DNA of 62,541 nt from Limibacillus sp. (GCA_037379885.1 JARRJC010000021.1:1-62541); one strand, 5' to 3'; shown: positions 19,496 through 29,239, numbered from the stretch's first letter. Translations and numbers: made by a program. Notes: a model not told the origin generated them from the letters alone.

Positions 19496-20473
19496 TTACA
19501 TCAGGCCCAGTTCCTTGTAGGCCTTCACGGCGCCCGGATGCAGGGGCGCGGTCAGACCGTCGGTGATCATCTCCTTGGGATCGAGGTTCGAGAAAGCCGG
19601 ATGCAGCTTCTTGAAGTCCTCGATGTTGGACATGACGGCCTTGGCCACCACGTAGACCACGTCCTCGGAAACGTCCGCAGAAGTCACGAAGGTCGCGCCG
19701 ACACCGAAGGTGGTGACGTCCTCGTCCGTGCCCTTGTACATGCCGGCAGGGATGGTGGCCTTCCGGTAGTAGGAGTTCTCGGACACCAGCTTGTCGATCG
19801 GCGCGCCGGTGACGGAGATCAGGCGGGTGTCGCAGGTCGAGGCGGCTTCCTGGATGGCGGCGGCCGGGTGACCCACGGTGTACATCATGACGTCGATCTT
19901 GTTGTCACAGAGCGCCTGGGACATCTCGGAGCCCTTCAGCTCGGTGGCGAGCGCGAAGTCATCCATGGTCATGCCGAAGCCGGCCATGACGATCTCCATG
20001 GTGTCGCGCTGACCCGAACCGGGGTTGCCGACGTTGACGCGCTTACCCTTCAGACCTTCGAAGTCGGTGATGCCGGAATCGGCGCGCACGACGATGGTGA
20101 AGGGCTCGGGATGCACGGAAAAGACCGAGCGCAGTCCCTCAAAAGCGCCCTGATCGGCGAACTTGCCATCGCCATTGTAGGCGGCGGCCTGCACGTCGGA
20201 CTGAGCGACACCGAACTCCAGCTCGCCGGAGCGGATGGTGTTCACGTTGTAGACCGAGCCGCCGGTGGACTCGACCGAGCAGCGGATGCCGTGATCGCGG
20301 CGGTCCTTGTTGACCAGACGGCAGATCGCGCCACCGGTCGGATAGTAGACGCCGGTGACGCCGCCCGTGCCGATGGAGATGAACTGCTGCTGAGCGGCGC
20401 TGGGGGCCGGAGCGGCCAGCCAAGCGCCCGCGGCGAGAGCCAGGGCCGCAGTGGCGATGGTAAAGCGTTTCAT
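19496..20473 (-). CDS. TAXI-family TRAP solute-binding protein
   Basis: A 325-residue periplasmic binding protein. A clear signal peptide ([20 protein letters not shown]..., cleaved near SAA/QQQF at about 26) precedes the diagnostic [20 protein letters not shown] and the [20 protein letters not shown] block of TAXI proteins. Family members bind glutamate or related organic acids; the ligand here is unknown. The start at 20473 has a strong GGGAGGT ribosome site; the longer frame upstream is leader. It feeds the fused permease encoded just downstream. Confidence 0.93.
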   Translation of the reverse strand: MKRFTIATAALALAAGAWLAAPAPSAAQQQFISIGTGGVTGVYYPTGGAICRLVNKDRRDHGIRCSVESTGGSVYNVNTIRSGELEFGVAQSDVQAAAYNGDGKFADQGAFEGLRSVFSVHPEPFTIVVRADSGITDFEGLKGKRVNVGNPGSGQRDTMEIVMAGFGMTMDDFALATELKGSEMSQALCDNKIDVMMYTVGHPAAAIQEAASTCDTRLISVTGAPIDKLVSENSYYRKATIPAGMYKGTDEDVTTFGVGATFVTSADVSEDVVYVVAKAVMSNIEDFKKLHPAFSNLDPKEMITDGLTAPLHPGAVKAYKELGLM

Positions 20474-20886
20474 GTCTGTCTTACCTCCCGATTGATACCA
20501 ATCTTTAGCGAAAAGAACTCTAGGGGCGCAAAGGCCCGCTCTAACGGGGCCTTGGAGGGACCCGAACCGCACCGGAGCGCCCGCAAGCCCGCTCCCGGAA
20601 GGGAGGAGATGCTTTGCCCCATGCGAAAAGGCGGAGGATACCGCCCGACAAGCAAGACCGGACGCTGCGCCGACGAGCGGCGAGAAACGCGGAAAGGTGA
20701 GGCGACAAGCCCCTTCTTGAATAGGTGGCACGTAATGCCAGTTCTCCCCGTTCTCTCCTAGCTGACGCTTATCTGCCGCGTCTTGCTTGGGAGCATTCAA
20801 GCCCATCTATTCCTTTGTTTCTAGCCCAAAATCGAAATCGGGCCATGACGGGCGATGGCGCTCAAGTCTCACGAAGCACGCCGCCC
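20474..20886. other. 413-bp intergenic region upstream of TAXI gene
   Basis: No plausible gene is seen on either strand. It must hold the end of the aminotransferase-BKACE transcript and probably the promoter of the TRAP operon. I see no convincing terminator or consensus promoter. A weak GCCC/GGGC hairpin lies around 20824-20842. Confidence 0.5.
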
Positions 20887-21714
20887 TCAGCCCTCGCCGC
20901 GTAGAATCGCGCGGGCCTTGATGGCGTTGGCGAGCGGCCTGCCGACCGCTTTCGCCGCGGCAGTCGCCTGTCCCACCAGCGCGGCGTTGCTGGGCGCCTG
21001 GGAGCCGTCGCCCAGCAGAAGGTTGTTCTCGAACCCGACACGCACGTGTCCGCCGAGGCAGAGCGCAGCCCCGCCACAGGCCGCCTCCTTCGCGCCGAAG
21101 GCGCAGACCGCCCAGCGGTGGCCCTTGATGTTGCGGTTGACGAAGGGCAGCAGGTCGGTGGGGTCGGACTTCTGCCCGGCCGTGTAGCGCCCCAGGACGA
21201 AGAGCATGAAATGCTCGCCGCGCGGCAGCAGACCCCGCTCGACCAGCCTGTCGAAGTTTGCCAGATCCTCGTCGGAATAGACGATGTACTGGGCCATGCA
21301 GCCGCGCTCGGCCAGCTCGTGGCAGAAGCGCGAAGCCTCCTGCTCCAGGGCGGGATCGCTGAACAGCTCGCGCACCGCGAGGCTGGCGGCCTCGGGCTCG
21401 ACCGCGCGCACAGCGGCCATCTGTTCTTCGGGCGTGTAGATACCCACCGCCTCGGTGGTCATCTGGATGATGATGCCGTCGCCGACCCGCTCCCGGATCG
21501 CATCAATGGCTTCGCCGTAGCGCCCGGCGTCGAGGCTGTGCCCCTCCTTGTCGTCGCGCACGTGCAGATGGATCATCGCCGCACCGGCGTTCCGGCAGGC
21601 CTCGGCCTCGGCGGCCAGTTCCGCCGGTGCGATGGGCAGTGCCGGATGATCGTTCTTCGTTTTGCGCGCGCCGTTTGGCGCGACCGTCAGGATCAGGGGT
21701 TCCTCGAAGGACAT
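20887..21714 (-). CDS. BKACE beta-keto acid cleavage enzyme (DUF849)
   Basis: A 275-residue TIM-barrel zinc enzyme of the 3-keto-5-aminohexanoate cleavage (Kce/BKACE) family, which splits a beta-keto acid with acetyl-CoA into acetoacetate and a new acyl-CoA. The zinc ligands are expected at His49 and His51 in MIHLHVRD, with the third in GGHVRVGFENN. The N-terminus LILTVAPNGARKTK is typical. The substrate in this family is variable and cannot be assigned. The start overlaps the aminotransferase stop (TGATG), so the two enzymes are coupled: an amine is transaminated and the resulting keto acid cleaved. Confidence 0.88.
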   Translation of the reverse strand: MSFEEPLILTVAPNGARKTKNDHPALPIAPAELAAEAEACRNAGAAMIHLHVRDDKEGHSLDAGRYGEAIDAIRERVGDGIIIQMTTEAVGIYTPEEQMAAVRAVEPEAASLAVRELFSDPALEQEASRFCHELAERGCMAQYIVYSDEDLANFDRLVERGLLPRGEHFMLFVLGRYTAGQKSDPTDLLPFVNRNIKGHRWAVCAFGAKEAACGGAALCLGGHVRVGFENNLLLGDGSQAPSNAALVGQATAAAKAVGRPLANAIKARAILRGEG

Positions 21715-23069
21715 CAGGCGCTCACTCCCGCCTCGGAGAAGGCGTCTTCCATCGCCCCCGACAGCTTTTCGATAAGCTCGTCCATCTGCTCCTCCTCCCA
21801 GATGAAGGGCGGGGCGAGCAGAACATGATCGCCTGACAGGCCGTCGACCGTGCCGCCGTTGGGATAGCACATGAGCCCGCGTTGCATGGCCTTGGCCTTG
21901 ATTCGCGCATTCAACTTCAAGCCGGGATCGAAAGGCTTCTTGCTCTCGCGCTCGGCCACGAGTTCCAGCCCGAGGAAGTAGCCCCGGCCCCGGATATCCC
22001 CGATGTAGGGGCGCTGTCCGAAGGCCGCGTCCAGCTTCGCGCGCAGCACCTCACCGTTCTTGGAGACCTTCTCCAGAAGGCCGTCCTTCTCGATGGCGCG
22101 CTGCACGGCCAGGCCGCCCGCGCAGGCGGTCGGGTGGCCGATGTAGGTGAAGCCGTGATGGAAGAAGCCGCTGCCCTCCCGGATGGTGTCGAAGATGAAG
22201 TCGCTGACCAGACAGGCGCCGATGGCCTGATAGCCAGCGCCCAGGCCCTTGGCGCAGGTCAGGATGTCGGGCGCGATGCCGTCCTGCTCGCAGGCGTAGA
22301 GCGTGCCTGTCCTGCCCATGCCGCACATCACCTCGTCCAGGATCAGCAGCACGCCGTACTTGTCGCAGATCTCCCGGATGCGCTTGAAGTAGCCGGGCGC
22401 GGGCGGCACCGCCCCAAGGGTGGCGCCCACCACCGTCTCGGCCACGAAACCGATCACGTTCTCCGCGCCCAGTCGCAGGATCGCCGCCTCCAGCTCGTCG
22501 GCGGAGCGGCGGCCATAGTCCTCCTCGCTCTCGCCCTCCTGCTTGTAGCGGTAGCTGTAGCAGGGGTCGATGTGGGTGGTGTCGATCAGAAGCGGCTGGA
22601 ACAGCGCGCGCCGCCCGGGATTGCCGCCAACGGCCAGCGCGCCCAGGGTGTTGCCGTGGTAGCTCTGATTGCGGGCGATGAAGAAACGCCGTTCGGGCTC
22701 GCCCTTTTCGACCACATACTGGCGCGCCACCTTCAGCGCGGTCTCGTTCGCTTCGGACCCGCCGGACAGGAAATAGACCTTGGAGAGGCGGCCGGGCGCC
22801 TTCTTGATCAAGGTCGCTGCCAGCTCTTCGGAGGGTTCGTTCGTGAAGAAGGAGGTGTGCGCGTAGGGCAGCTTATCGAGCTGGCCCTTGATCGCCTCCA
22901 CCACGTCCTTGCGGCTGTGGCCCAGACAGGAAACGGCGGCGCCGCCCGATGCGTCCAGATAGCGCTTGCCCTCTGAATCGATGACGTAGGGGCCGTCACC
23001 GGCGACCGCCGTGGGATAGCTTGCCCGCGAGTGGCGGTGAAACACGAAGGACTGGCTGCTGTCGGTCAT
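21714..23069 (-). CDS. Class III (omega) aminotransferase, PLP-dependent
   Basis: A 451-residue fold-type I transaminase of subgroup III, which moves an amino group from an omega-amino acid or diamine to pyruvate or 2-oxoglutarate. The cofactor site is intact: LSGGSEANE (101-109), YHGNT (137-141), ILDEVMCGMGRTG (Asp245) and Lys274 in CAKGLGAGY. The length is normal. Paired by overlap with BKACE, it likely works in catabolism of an amino acid with a 3-oxo product. The TRAP system further downstream could supply the substrate, but a 413-bp gap separates it. Confidence 0.92.
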   Translation of the reverse strand: MTDSSQSFVFHRHSRASYPTAVAGDGPYVIDSEGKRYLDASGGAAVSCLGHSRKDVVEAIKGQLDKLPYAHTSFFTNEPSEELAATLIKKAPGRLSKVYFLSGGSEANETALKVARQYVVEKGEPERRFFIARNQSYHGNTLGALAVGGNPGRRALFQPLLIDTTHIDPCYSYRYKQEGESEEDYGRRSADELEAAILRLGAENVIGFVAETVVGATLGAVPPAPGYFKRIREICDKYGVLLILDEVMCGMGRTGTLYACEQDGIAPDILTCAKGLGAGYQAIGACLVSDFIFDTIREGSGFFHHGFTYIGHPTACAGGLAVQRAIEKDGLLEKVSKNGEVLRAKLDAAFGQRPYIGDIRGRGYFLGLELVAERESKKPFDPGLKLNARIKAKAMQRGLMCYPNGGTVDGLSGDHVLLAPPFIWEEEQMDELIEKLSGAMEDAFSEAGVSA

Positions 23070-23229
23070 GGGATGCTCCCTTTAGAATTCACGGGGCTCT
23101 CGGCGCCGCGTGCCGGGTCAGCTTAGACCCCTGCGCGATTGTATCAAGAGCAAGCCCTGTTTAGTCTCACCCCGCGGGCCATCCCCTCCGGGAGAAGCCG
23201 ATCACCGAAAACAAGAAGCGCGGGAAGCC

Positions 23230-23745
23230 ATGAACCTGAAAGACCACATCGCCCCGATCCCGGACTTCCCCAAGCCCGGCATCCTCTTCTACGACATCTC
23301 TCCCCTGTTGGCCCATCCGGCGGCCTGGCGCACGACGGTCGAGCAGATGGCCGACCGGATCGCGCGCCATAAACCGCAGGTCCTGGCCGGGATCGAGTCG
23401 CGCGGCTTCCTGGTCGCCGCCCCGCTGGCGCTCCACATGGGCCTCGGTTTCGTGATGCTGCGCAAGAAGGGCAAGCTGCCGGGCAAGACGGTGCCCTACA
23501 CCTATGACCTGGAATACGGCCAGGACACCATCGAGATTCAGGAGGGCGCGATCGCCGAGGGCGACCGGGTGGTCCTGCTCGACGATCTGCTGGCGACCGG
23601 CGGCACCATGGCCGCGGCCGGCAAGCTTCTGCGGGGCGTCGGAGCCGACCTTCGGGGCGCTGCCTGCATCATCGAGCTGACCTTCCTGAACGGAAGGGAC
23701 AAGCTGGATATCCCTATCGACACCCTGATTTCCTACGACAGCTGA
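23230..23745 (+). CDS. apt: Adenine phosphoribosyltransferase
   Basis: A 171-residue purine salvage enzyme converting adenine and PRPP to AMP and PPi in the cytoplasm. The PRPP-binding loop [14 protein letters not shown] lies at about 118-131, and the N-terminal [14 protein letters not shown] and GIESRGFL motifs are typical of Apt. The ATG at 23230 with GGGAAG upstream gives the usual length; the frame extends upstream only as leader. It is monocistronic, divergent from the aminotransferase and ended by the terminator at 23758. Confidence 0.95.
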   Translation: MNLKDHIAPIPDFPKPGILFYDISPLLAHPAAWRTTVEQMADRIARHKPQVLAGIESRGFLVAAPLALHMGLGFVMLRKKGKLPGKTVPYTYDLEYGQDTIEIQEGAIAEGDRVVLLDDLLATGGTMAAAGKLLRGVGADLRGAACIIELTFLNGRDKLDIPIDTLISYDS

Positions 23746-23757
23746 GAACAAAGAAAA

Positions 23758-23798
23758 CGGCGCCCGCGCCTTTTGGTGAGGAGCGGGCGCCGCATTTT
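23758..23798. terminator. Bidirectional intrinsic terminator between apt and degP
   Basis: CGGCGCCCGC (23758-23767) pairs with GCGGGCGCCG (23783-23792) as a 10-bp stem. T-rich sequence follows on both strands (CATTTTCT on plus; TTTTCTTTG on minus), so it can end both apt and the convergent degP transcript. Confidence 0.88.
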
Positions 23799-23826
23799 CT
23801 CAAGGCCCGGGTGTAGCCGCCGCCGC

Positions 23827-25287
23827 TTACTCGGACAGGCGCACCGCGACCCAGCTCGGATCGCCGTTGCGGATCACGAGCAGGGTGACGACCCTGTAGC
23901 CTTCGTTCTTGGACTGAGTGACGCGCTGGGCGACCTCGCCCGGCGTGGAGACCGGATCCTGGTCGACCTCGATGATCACATCACCGAGCTGAAGACCTTT
24001 CTCGGCGGCATTGCCCGAAGGCTCCACCTCGGTCACCACGACGCCTTCGACATCGTCGGTGATGCCGAACTTCTCGCGAAGGTCCGGGGTGATTGTGGAA
24101 AGCGTTAGGCCCAGCTCCTCTACCGAACCGGCATCGCCGGCCTCCGGTGCTTCCTGGGTCAGGGACGCCAGTTGCTCGTCGTCGGGCAGTTCGCCGAGCG
24201 TGACTTCCAGTTCGACCCGCTCGCTCTTGTTGCGCCAGACCTCGACCGACACCGCCTTGCCGATGCGGGTCTCGGCCACCATGCGCGGCAGACGGCGCAT
24301 GTCGGGGACCTCGCGACCATCGAACTCGATGATGACGTCGCCCTGCTTGATCCCGGCGTTCTCAGCCGGGCCGTCCGGCGTGACGGAGGCGACCAGGGCG
24401 CCCTTGGCCTCGTCGAGCCCCAGGCCCTCGGCCAGCTCGTCGGTGACCGACTGGATGCGCACGCCCAACCAGCCCCGCTTGACCTCGCCGCTGTCACGCA
24501 GCTGCGCGATCACGTTGCGGGCCAGCTGGGAGGGGATCGCAAAACCGATGCCGACAGACCCGCCCGAGGGCGAGAAAATCGCGGTGTTCACGCCGATCAC
24601 CTCACCTTCCATGTTGAACATGGGACCGCCGGAGTTACCGCGGTTGATGGAGGCGTCGGACTGGATGAAGTCGTCGTAGGGTCCGGCGTTGATGTCGCGG
24701 GCACGCGCGGAGATGATGCCCGCCGTGACCGTCCCGCCGAGACCGAAGGGGTTGCCGATCGCAAGCACCCAGTCACCGATGCGCATGGCGTCGGAATCGC
24801 CCCAACCGACCGCGGGCAGTTCCTCGTCCGGCTCGATCTTCAAAAGCGCCAGATCGGTCTTGTCGTCGGTGCCGATCAACTCGGCGTCGTAGCTGCGGTC
24901 GTCCTGCAGGATGACCTTGATCTCGTCGGCGCCTTCGATGACGTGGTTGTTGGTCACCACATAACCGCTGGAATCGATGATGAAGCCGGAGCCGAGCGCG
25001 GAGGGCGCGCGGCGGGGCTGTTCCGGCGCCGGGCGTCCGCGCCGCTCGAAGAAGTCCTTGAAGAACTCATCGAAATTCTCGGCCTGATCGCGCTCGGGCA
25101 TGGATTGGGTGGTGGAGATGTTGACGACCGACGGCAGCAAGGCCTCGGCCAGATCGGCAAAGCTGTCGGGGGCGCCGCGCGCCTCCACTTTCACCGCAGC
25201 CAACGGAACCAACAGCACCGCCAGCATGAACACAAAGGGGCGCCGCAACAGCGAGGCTCTGCCCCTGGTTCCCGCAAGACTAGACAT
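23827..25287 (-). CDS. degP: Do-like periplasmic serine protease (DegP/DegQ)
   Basis: A 486-residue envelope protease-chaperone. A signal peptide (about 15-36) is followed by a trypsin-like domain with catalytic His115 (TNNHVI), Asp145 (TDLALLKI) and Ser219 (GNSGGP), then two PDZ domains (about 265-355 and 390-475). It degrades misfolded periplasmic proteins. An in-frame GTG four codons upstream overlaps the AAGGAG ribosome site, so the ATG at 25287, with an 11-base spacing, is preferred. It is the last gene of the hflK-hflC-DUF2065-degP cluster, with a 242-bp gap that may hold a separate promoter. Confidence 0.95.
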   Translation of the reverse strand: MSSLAGTRGRASLLRRPFVFMLAVLLVPLAAVKVEARGAPDSFADLAEALLPSVVNISTTQSMPERDQAENFDEFFKDFFERRGRPAPEQPRRAPSALGSGFIIDSSGYVVTNNHVIEGADEIKVILQDDRSYDAELIGTDDKTDLALLKIEPDEELPAVGWGDSDAMRIGDWVLAIGNPFGLGGTVTAGIISARARDINAGPYDDFIQSDASINRGNSGGPMFNMEGEVIGVNTAIFSPSGGSVGIGFAIPSQLARNVIAQLRDSGEVKRGWLGVRIQSVTDELAEGLGLDEAKGALVASVTPDGPAENAGIKQGDVIIEFDGREVPDMRRLPRMVAETRIGKAVSVEVWRNKSERVELEVTLGELPDDEQLASLTQEAPEAGDAGSVEELGLTLSTITPDLREKFGITDDVEGVVVTEVEPSGNAAEKGLQLGDVIIEVDQDPVSTPGEVAQRVTQSKNEGYRVVTLLVIRNGDPSWVAVRLSE

Positions 25288-25529
25288 GGGTTTGTTCACT
25301 CCTTCGCATGGAAAGGCCGATACCCCAATATGGGCCGCACCGGCCGCTTCGCAAAACAGTCAAAAGCGCGCAGCAGCCGCCCTCTCATATCCACAAGCAG
25401 GTGATTCGGATAAAAAAGGACGAACATCCACGCAGCCTGTTGCATAGCCTGAACTCTTACCGCCAGCCTTGGGCGTCAAGTAGGCGGAATTGTGACGGTC
25501 TTTCGGCGTGGCCGGCATCGCCGCGTCGA

Positions 25530-25712
25530 TCACCGGACGGCCCAGACCAGCGCGACCCCACTGGCAATCGCCAGGAGGCCGATCCAGCGCCGCGTGTCGG
25601 GCGGTATCTGCGACAGCATCTCGGTCATGCGCTCGACGTAGCGCGGGAAGAGCGCCAGGACCAATCCCTCCAGCACGAAGACGAGCCCAAGGGCCGTGAG
25701 GAGGTCCTGCAT
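25530..25712 (-). CDS. DUF2065 small membrane protein
   Basis: A 60-residue protein with two membrane helices (about 5-23 and 42-58) around a short loop with PRYVERMTEML. It matches the DUF2065 (YjeT) family, whose genes usually sit beside hflKC. The function is unproven; association with the HflKC/FtsH or DegP quality-control machinery is suggested only by gene order. The start lies 44 bp after hflC. Confidence 0.85.
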   Translation of the reverse strand: MQDLLTALGLVFVLEGLVLALFPRYVERMTEMLSQIPPDTRRWIGLLAIASGVALVWAVR

Positions 25713-25756
25713 CGGACCGCCTCACGGCTTTTCTTGTCGCAGGATCGCCTCGGCGA

Positions 25757-26647
25757 TCACTTGTTCGGCGCGACCGGAACCGTGCCGCTGCGGCCAAAGA
25801 AGTCGAAGAACTCCATCTGCGCGGGATCCAGCACCAGATAGCTGTTGGATTCCGAGACGGAGCCCCGGTAGGCCTCCATGGTGCGGAAGAAGCGGAAGAA
25901 ATCCTCGTCCCGGCTATAGGCGTCGGCCAGGATCGTGGTCTTGCGCGCATCGCCAACACCGCGCGTGATGTCGGCTTCCCGCTTGGCCTCGGCCCGGATG
26001 ACCGTGGCTTCGCGGTCGGCGGCGGCGCGGATGCGCTGGCCAGCCTCGAAACCCTGGGCGCGGAACTCGGCCGCTTCGCGTTCACGTTCGGACTGCATGC
26101 GCTGGTAGACCGCCTGAGAGGTCGCCTCGGGCAGATCGGCGCGGCGCAGTCGGACGTCCACGACTTCGATGCCGAAGCGTTCGGTCTGGTCGTTAACCCG
26201 GCTGCGGATGTCGGTCATGATGCCGGTCCGCTCATCGGAGAGCACGCTGGCCAGATTGACGTTACCCAGGATGCTTCGGGTCGAAGAACTGACGATGGGT
26301 CCCAGGTTACGCGCCAGGCCGGTTTCCGTCGTCACGGTCTTGTAGAACTGCAACGGGTCGGTGATGCGGTAGCGGACGTAGCTGTCCACCTGCAAGGGCT
26401 TCTGGTCCGCCAGGATCAGGCTTTCCACCGGCGGGTCGAAGTTCAAGACCCGCTTGTCGTAGAAGACCACGTTCTGGATCAAGGGAACCTTCACGTTGAG
26501 GCCGGGCTCGGTGATGGTGTGAACCGGATCACCGAACTGCAGCACGATGGCCTGCTGGCGTTCGTCCACGACGAAGAGCGCGTTGGAGCCGACGAAACCC
26601 AGGATGATGATCAGCACACCCAGGATGAGGGGCAATTTGCCTTTCAT
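25757..26647 (-). CDS. hflC: HflC, SPFH-domain regulator of FtsH
   Basis: A 296-residue membrane protein that partners HflK in a large periplasm-facing complex controlling the FtsH protease. One N-terminal helix (about 4-23) is followed by the SPFH/band-7 domain (LFVVDERQQAIVLQFG onward) and a long Ala/Glu/Arg-rich coiled coil (about 170-240). The ATG at 26647 has an excellent GGGGAGGAG site. It follows hflK by 22 bp. Confidence 0.95.
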   Translation of the reverse strand: MKGKLPLILGVLIIILGFVGSNALFVVDERQQAIVLQFGDPVHTITEPGLNVKVPLIQNVVFYDKRVLNFDPPVESLILADQKPLQVDSYVRYRITDPLQFYKTVTTETGLARNLGPIVSSSTRSILGNVNLASVLSDERTGIMTDIRSRVNDQTERFGIEVVDVRLRRADLPEATSQAVYQRMQSEREREAAEFRAQGFEAGQRIRAAADREATVIRAEAKREADITRGVGDARKTTILADAYSRDEDFFRFFRTMEAYRGSVSESNSYLVLDPAQMEFFDFFGRSGTVPVAPNK

Positions 26648-26669
26648 GATCTTTTCTCCTCCCCTTTTC

Positions 26670-27878
26670 CTAGTTGCCACCGGCGGATAGGCCGCCGTTG
26701 TTGTTGGTGCCGCGCGTGCCGTTCGGCCGGTTGCGCAGCTGATCGAGAGGCAGGTACTGGACGGCGCCCTGGCCGCCCGCGCCCTCACCCAGCAGGACCT
26801 TGTCGGTGCTGGTCAGCACCTCCTGCATGGTCTCGATGTAGATGCGCTGGCGGGTCACCTCGGGCGCCTTGGCGAAGGACTTGTAGACCTCCAGGAAGCG
26901 CTCGGCTTCACCTTCAGCCTCGTTGATCACCCGTTCGCGGTAGGCTTCGGCCTCCTGCAGCATGCGCTGCGCCTCGCCTCGGGCGCGGGGCAGGATGTCG
27001 TTGCGGTAAGCCTCGGCCTCGTTTCGCTGGCGGTCCCTGTCCTGCAGGGCGCGCTGCACATCGTTGAAGGCGTCGATGACCTGCTGGGGCGGCTGCACGT
27101 TCTGCAGCTTGACCTCGGTCACCAGCACGCCGGCCTGATACTCGTTCAGCAACTCCTGAAGCAGGGTACGGGTGCGCTGCTCGATGTCCTGACGCGCTTC
27201 GGTCAGGGCGGGCTGAATGTCGGTCTGACCGATCACCTCACGCATGGCCGATTCGCCCGCGATCTTCACCGTCGATTCCGGGTCGCGCAGGTTGAAGAGA
27301 TACTCACCCGCGTTGGCGATGCGCCACTGAACCGTGAAGTCGATGTCGATGATGTTCTGGTCGCCCGTCAGCATCAGCGATTCTTCCGCGATGTCGCGCA
27401 CGCCGCTGCCGGCCGGTTGGAAGCCGATCTCGATGGCGTTGATTCGCTCCACCGCCGGGGTGAAGGTCTGGCCCAGCGGATAGGGCAGGTTCCAGTTCAG
27501 GCCCGGGGGCGTGATCTGGCCGTCCCACTCGCCGAACTTCAGCTCGACGCCCTGCTGGTCGGGAAGCACCCGGTAGAAACCCGAGACGCCCCAGACCAAA
27601 AGCGCGCCTGCGACCAGCAGGATGATCAGGAAGCCCGAGCCCATGCCGCCGGGGATCATGCGCTTAACACGATCCTGACCCTTGCGGATGATCTCCTCGA
27701 AGTCGGGGGGTTGCTGGCCTCCTCGGCCACCGCCGCGGTTGCCGCCGCCCCAGGGGTTGTTGCCGCCGCCACGGTCGTCTCCGCCGCCGCTGCCGCCGCC
27801 CCACGGGCCGCCTCCATTAGAACCGCCGCCGCCTCCCCAGGGGCCGCCGCCGCCACCGCCTTGCGATTGCCAGGGCAT
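26670..27878 (-). CDS. hflK: HflK, SPFH-domain regulator of FtsH
   Basis: A 402-residue partner of HflC. The first 50 or so residues are a Gly/Trp/Asn-rich low-complexity tail (repeated PWGGG units), usual for HflK and cytoplasmic. Then come one membrane helix (about 80-98), the SPFH domain starting at YRVLPDQQGVELKFGEW, and an Ala/Glu/Arg coiled coil. The start at 27878 (MPWQSQGGG) has a GGAG site; the much longer frame upstream is the shadow of the divergent Mrp gene. First gene of the cluster. Confidence 0.95.
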   Translation of the reverse strand: MPWQSQGGGGGGPWGGGGGSNGGGPWGGGSGGGDDRGGGNNPWGGGNRGGGRGGQQPPDFEEIIRKGQDRVKRMIPGGMGSGFLIILLVAGALLVWGVSGFYRVLPDQQGVELKFGEWDGQITPPGLNWNLPYPLGQTFTPAVERINAIEIGFQPAGSGVRDIAEESLMLTGDQNIIDIDFTVQWRIANAGEYLFNLRDPESTVKIAGESAMREVIGQTDIQPALTEARQDIEQRTRTLLQELLNEYQAGVLVTEVKLQNVQPPQQVIDAFNDVQRALQDRDRQRNEAEAYRNDILPRARGEAQRMLQEAEAYRERVINEAEGEAERFLEVYKSFAKAPEVTRQRIYIETMQEVLTSTDKVLLGEGAGGQGAVQYLPLDQLRNRPNGTRGTNNNGGLSAGGN

Positions 27879-27959
27879 ATATTTTTTCTCCGCTTCCTTA
27901 ATAAACCGCGCGTGCGCGCAAACCGGCGCACGCTGGTGGTACACAATCCAGGGCCGAAA

Positions 27960-27993
27960 CCCTATATAGGGCCCGTCGACTGCACAACAGTCG
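27960..27993. promoter_or_regulatory. Palindrome pair in the hflK/mrp divergent region
   Basis: CCCTATATAGGG (27960-27971) is a perfect 12-bp palindrome. Five bases on, CGACTG and CAGTCG (27977-27982, 27988-27993) form a 6-bp inverted repeat with a 5-base loop. They lie between divergent hflK (start 27878) and mrp (start 28045). The TATATA core could serve as -10 element in either direction, and the inverted repeats could bind a dimeric regulator. No regulator is identified. Confidence 0.4.
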
Positions 27994-28044
27994 GCGGTAA
28001 AACCTTCCCACCGGGATATCGGCAAGCAAGCGGAGTTTTCAAGG

Positions 28045-29235
28045 ATGGCCTCAATTGGCGAAGAACAAATCATGCAGGCGCTCAAAGGCGTGCAGGACCC
28101 TGACAGCGGCAAGGACATCGTCTCCGCCGGAATGGTCTCCGGCGTGATCGTCAAGGAGGGCAATGTCGGCTTCGCGATCGAGGTGGACCCAAAGCGCGGC
28201 CCACAGCTAGAGCCGCTGCGCAAATCCGCGGAGAAAGCGGTGGAGGCGATTCCCGGCGTCCTATCGGTCACGGCGGTGCTGACCGCGCACAGTGGCGGAT
28301 CCTCTGGCGGCGAACCCTCCGGCGGCGCCCCTTCCGGCGCGCAGCCGAAGCAGCCGCAAAAGCAGACCGAAGGCGGTCCCAGCCCTGCCCAGAAGCAGGC
28401 CCAAGGCGCAGGCGCGGCCCGGGCGCTGGTGCCGGGCGTGCGCTCGATCATCGCCGTCGCCTCGGGCAAGGGCGGCGTCGGCAAGTCGACCACCGCCACC
28501 AACCTCGCCCTCGCGCTGGCCAGTCAGGGTCTGAAGGTGGGCATGCTGGACGCCGACATCTACGGCCCCAGCCAGCCGCGCATGCTGGGCATCTCCGGAC
28601 GGCCCAACTCGCCCGACGGAAAGGTCCTGACGCCGCTTGAGAACTATGGCGTGAAATGCATGTCCATGGGCTTCCTGGTGGCCGAGGACACGCCGATGAT
28701 CTGGCGCGGCCCCATGGTTCAGTCGGCCTTGCAGCAGATGCTGCGCGACGTCGAATGGGGCGAGCTGGACGTGATCGTCGTCGACATGCCGCCGGGCACC
28801 GGCGATGCGCAGCTCACCATGGCCCAGCAGGTTCCTCTGACCGGCGCCGTGATCGTCTCAACGCCCCAGGACATCGCCCTGATCGATGCGAAGAAGGGCC
28901 TCAACATGTTCCGCAAGGTGGATGTGCCCGTGCTGGGGATCGTCGAGAACATGAGCGTTTTCGTCTGCCCCAACTGCGGCCATGAGTCTCACATCTTCAG
29001 CCACGGCGGCGCCAAGAAGGAAGCCGAGCGCCTGGGCATGGAGTTCCTGGGCGAGATGCCGCTGCACATTGCCATCCGGGAGACTTCGGACAGCGGCAAG
29101 CCGATCGTGGTCTCCGATCCGGAATCACCGCAGGCCAAGGCCTACCAGGCGATCGCCAAGCGCATCTGGGAAAAGGCCACGCCCCTGATCGAAGCCGGCG
29201 GCGCGCGCAAGGCGCCCACCATCACGATGCAGTAA
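28045..29235 (+). CDS. apbC: Mrp/NBP35-family Fe-S carrier ATPase (ApbC)
   Basis: A 396-residue P-loop ATPase that binds and transfers iron-sulfur clusters. An N-terminal MIP18/DUF59 domain (about 5-80) and a Gly/Ser/Pro/Gln-rich linker (about 83-125) lead to the deviant Walker A motif SGKGGVGKS (140-148). Then come VDMPPGTGD and the cluster-ligating CPNCG (Cys308, Cys311). The length is normal for alphaproteobacterial Mrp. It is divergent from hflK and ends 4 bp from the convergent thyX stop. Confidence 0.95.
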   Translation: MASIGEEQIMQALKGVQDPDSGKDIVSAGMVSGVIVKEGNVGFAIEVDPKRGPQLEPLRKSAEKAVEAIPGVLSVTAVLTAHSGGSSGGEPSGGAPSGAQPKQPQKQTEGGPSPAQKQAQGAGAARALVPGVRSIIAVASGKGGVGKSTTATNLALALASQGLKVGMLDADIYGPSQPRMLGISGRPNSPDGKVLTPLENYGVKCMSMGFLVAEDTPMIWRGPMVQSALQQMLRDVEWGELDVIVVDMPPGTGDAQLTMAQQVPLTGAVIVSTPQDIALIDAKKGLNMFRKVDVPVLGIVENMSVFVCPNCGHESHIFSHGGAKKEAERLGMEFLGEMPLHIAIRETSDSGKPIVVSDPESPQAKAYQAIAKRIWEKATPLIEAGGARKAPTITMQ

Positions 29236-29239
29236 GCGC

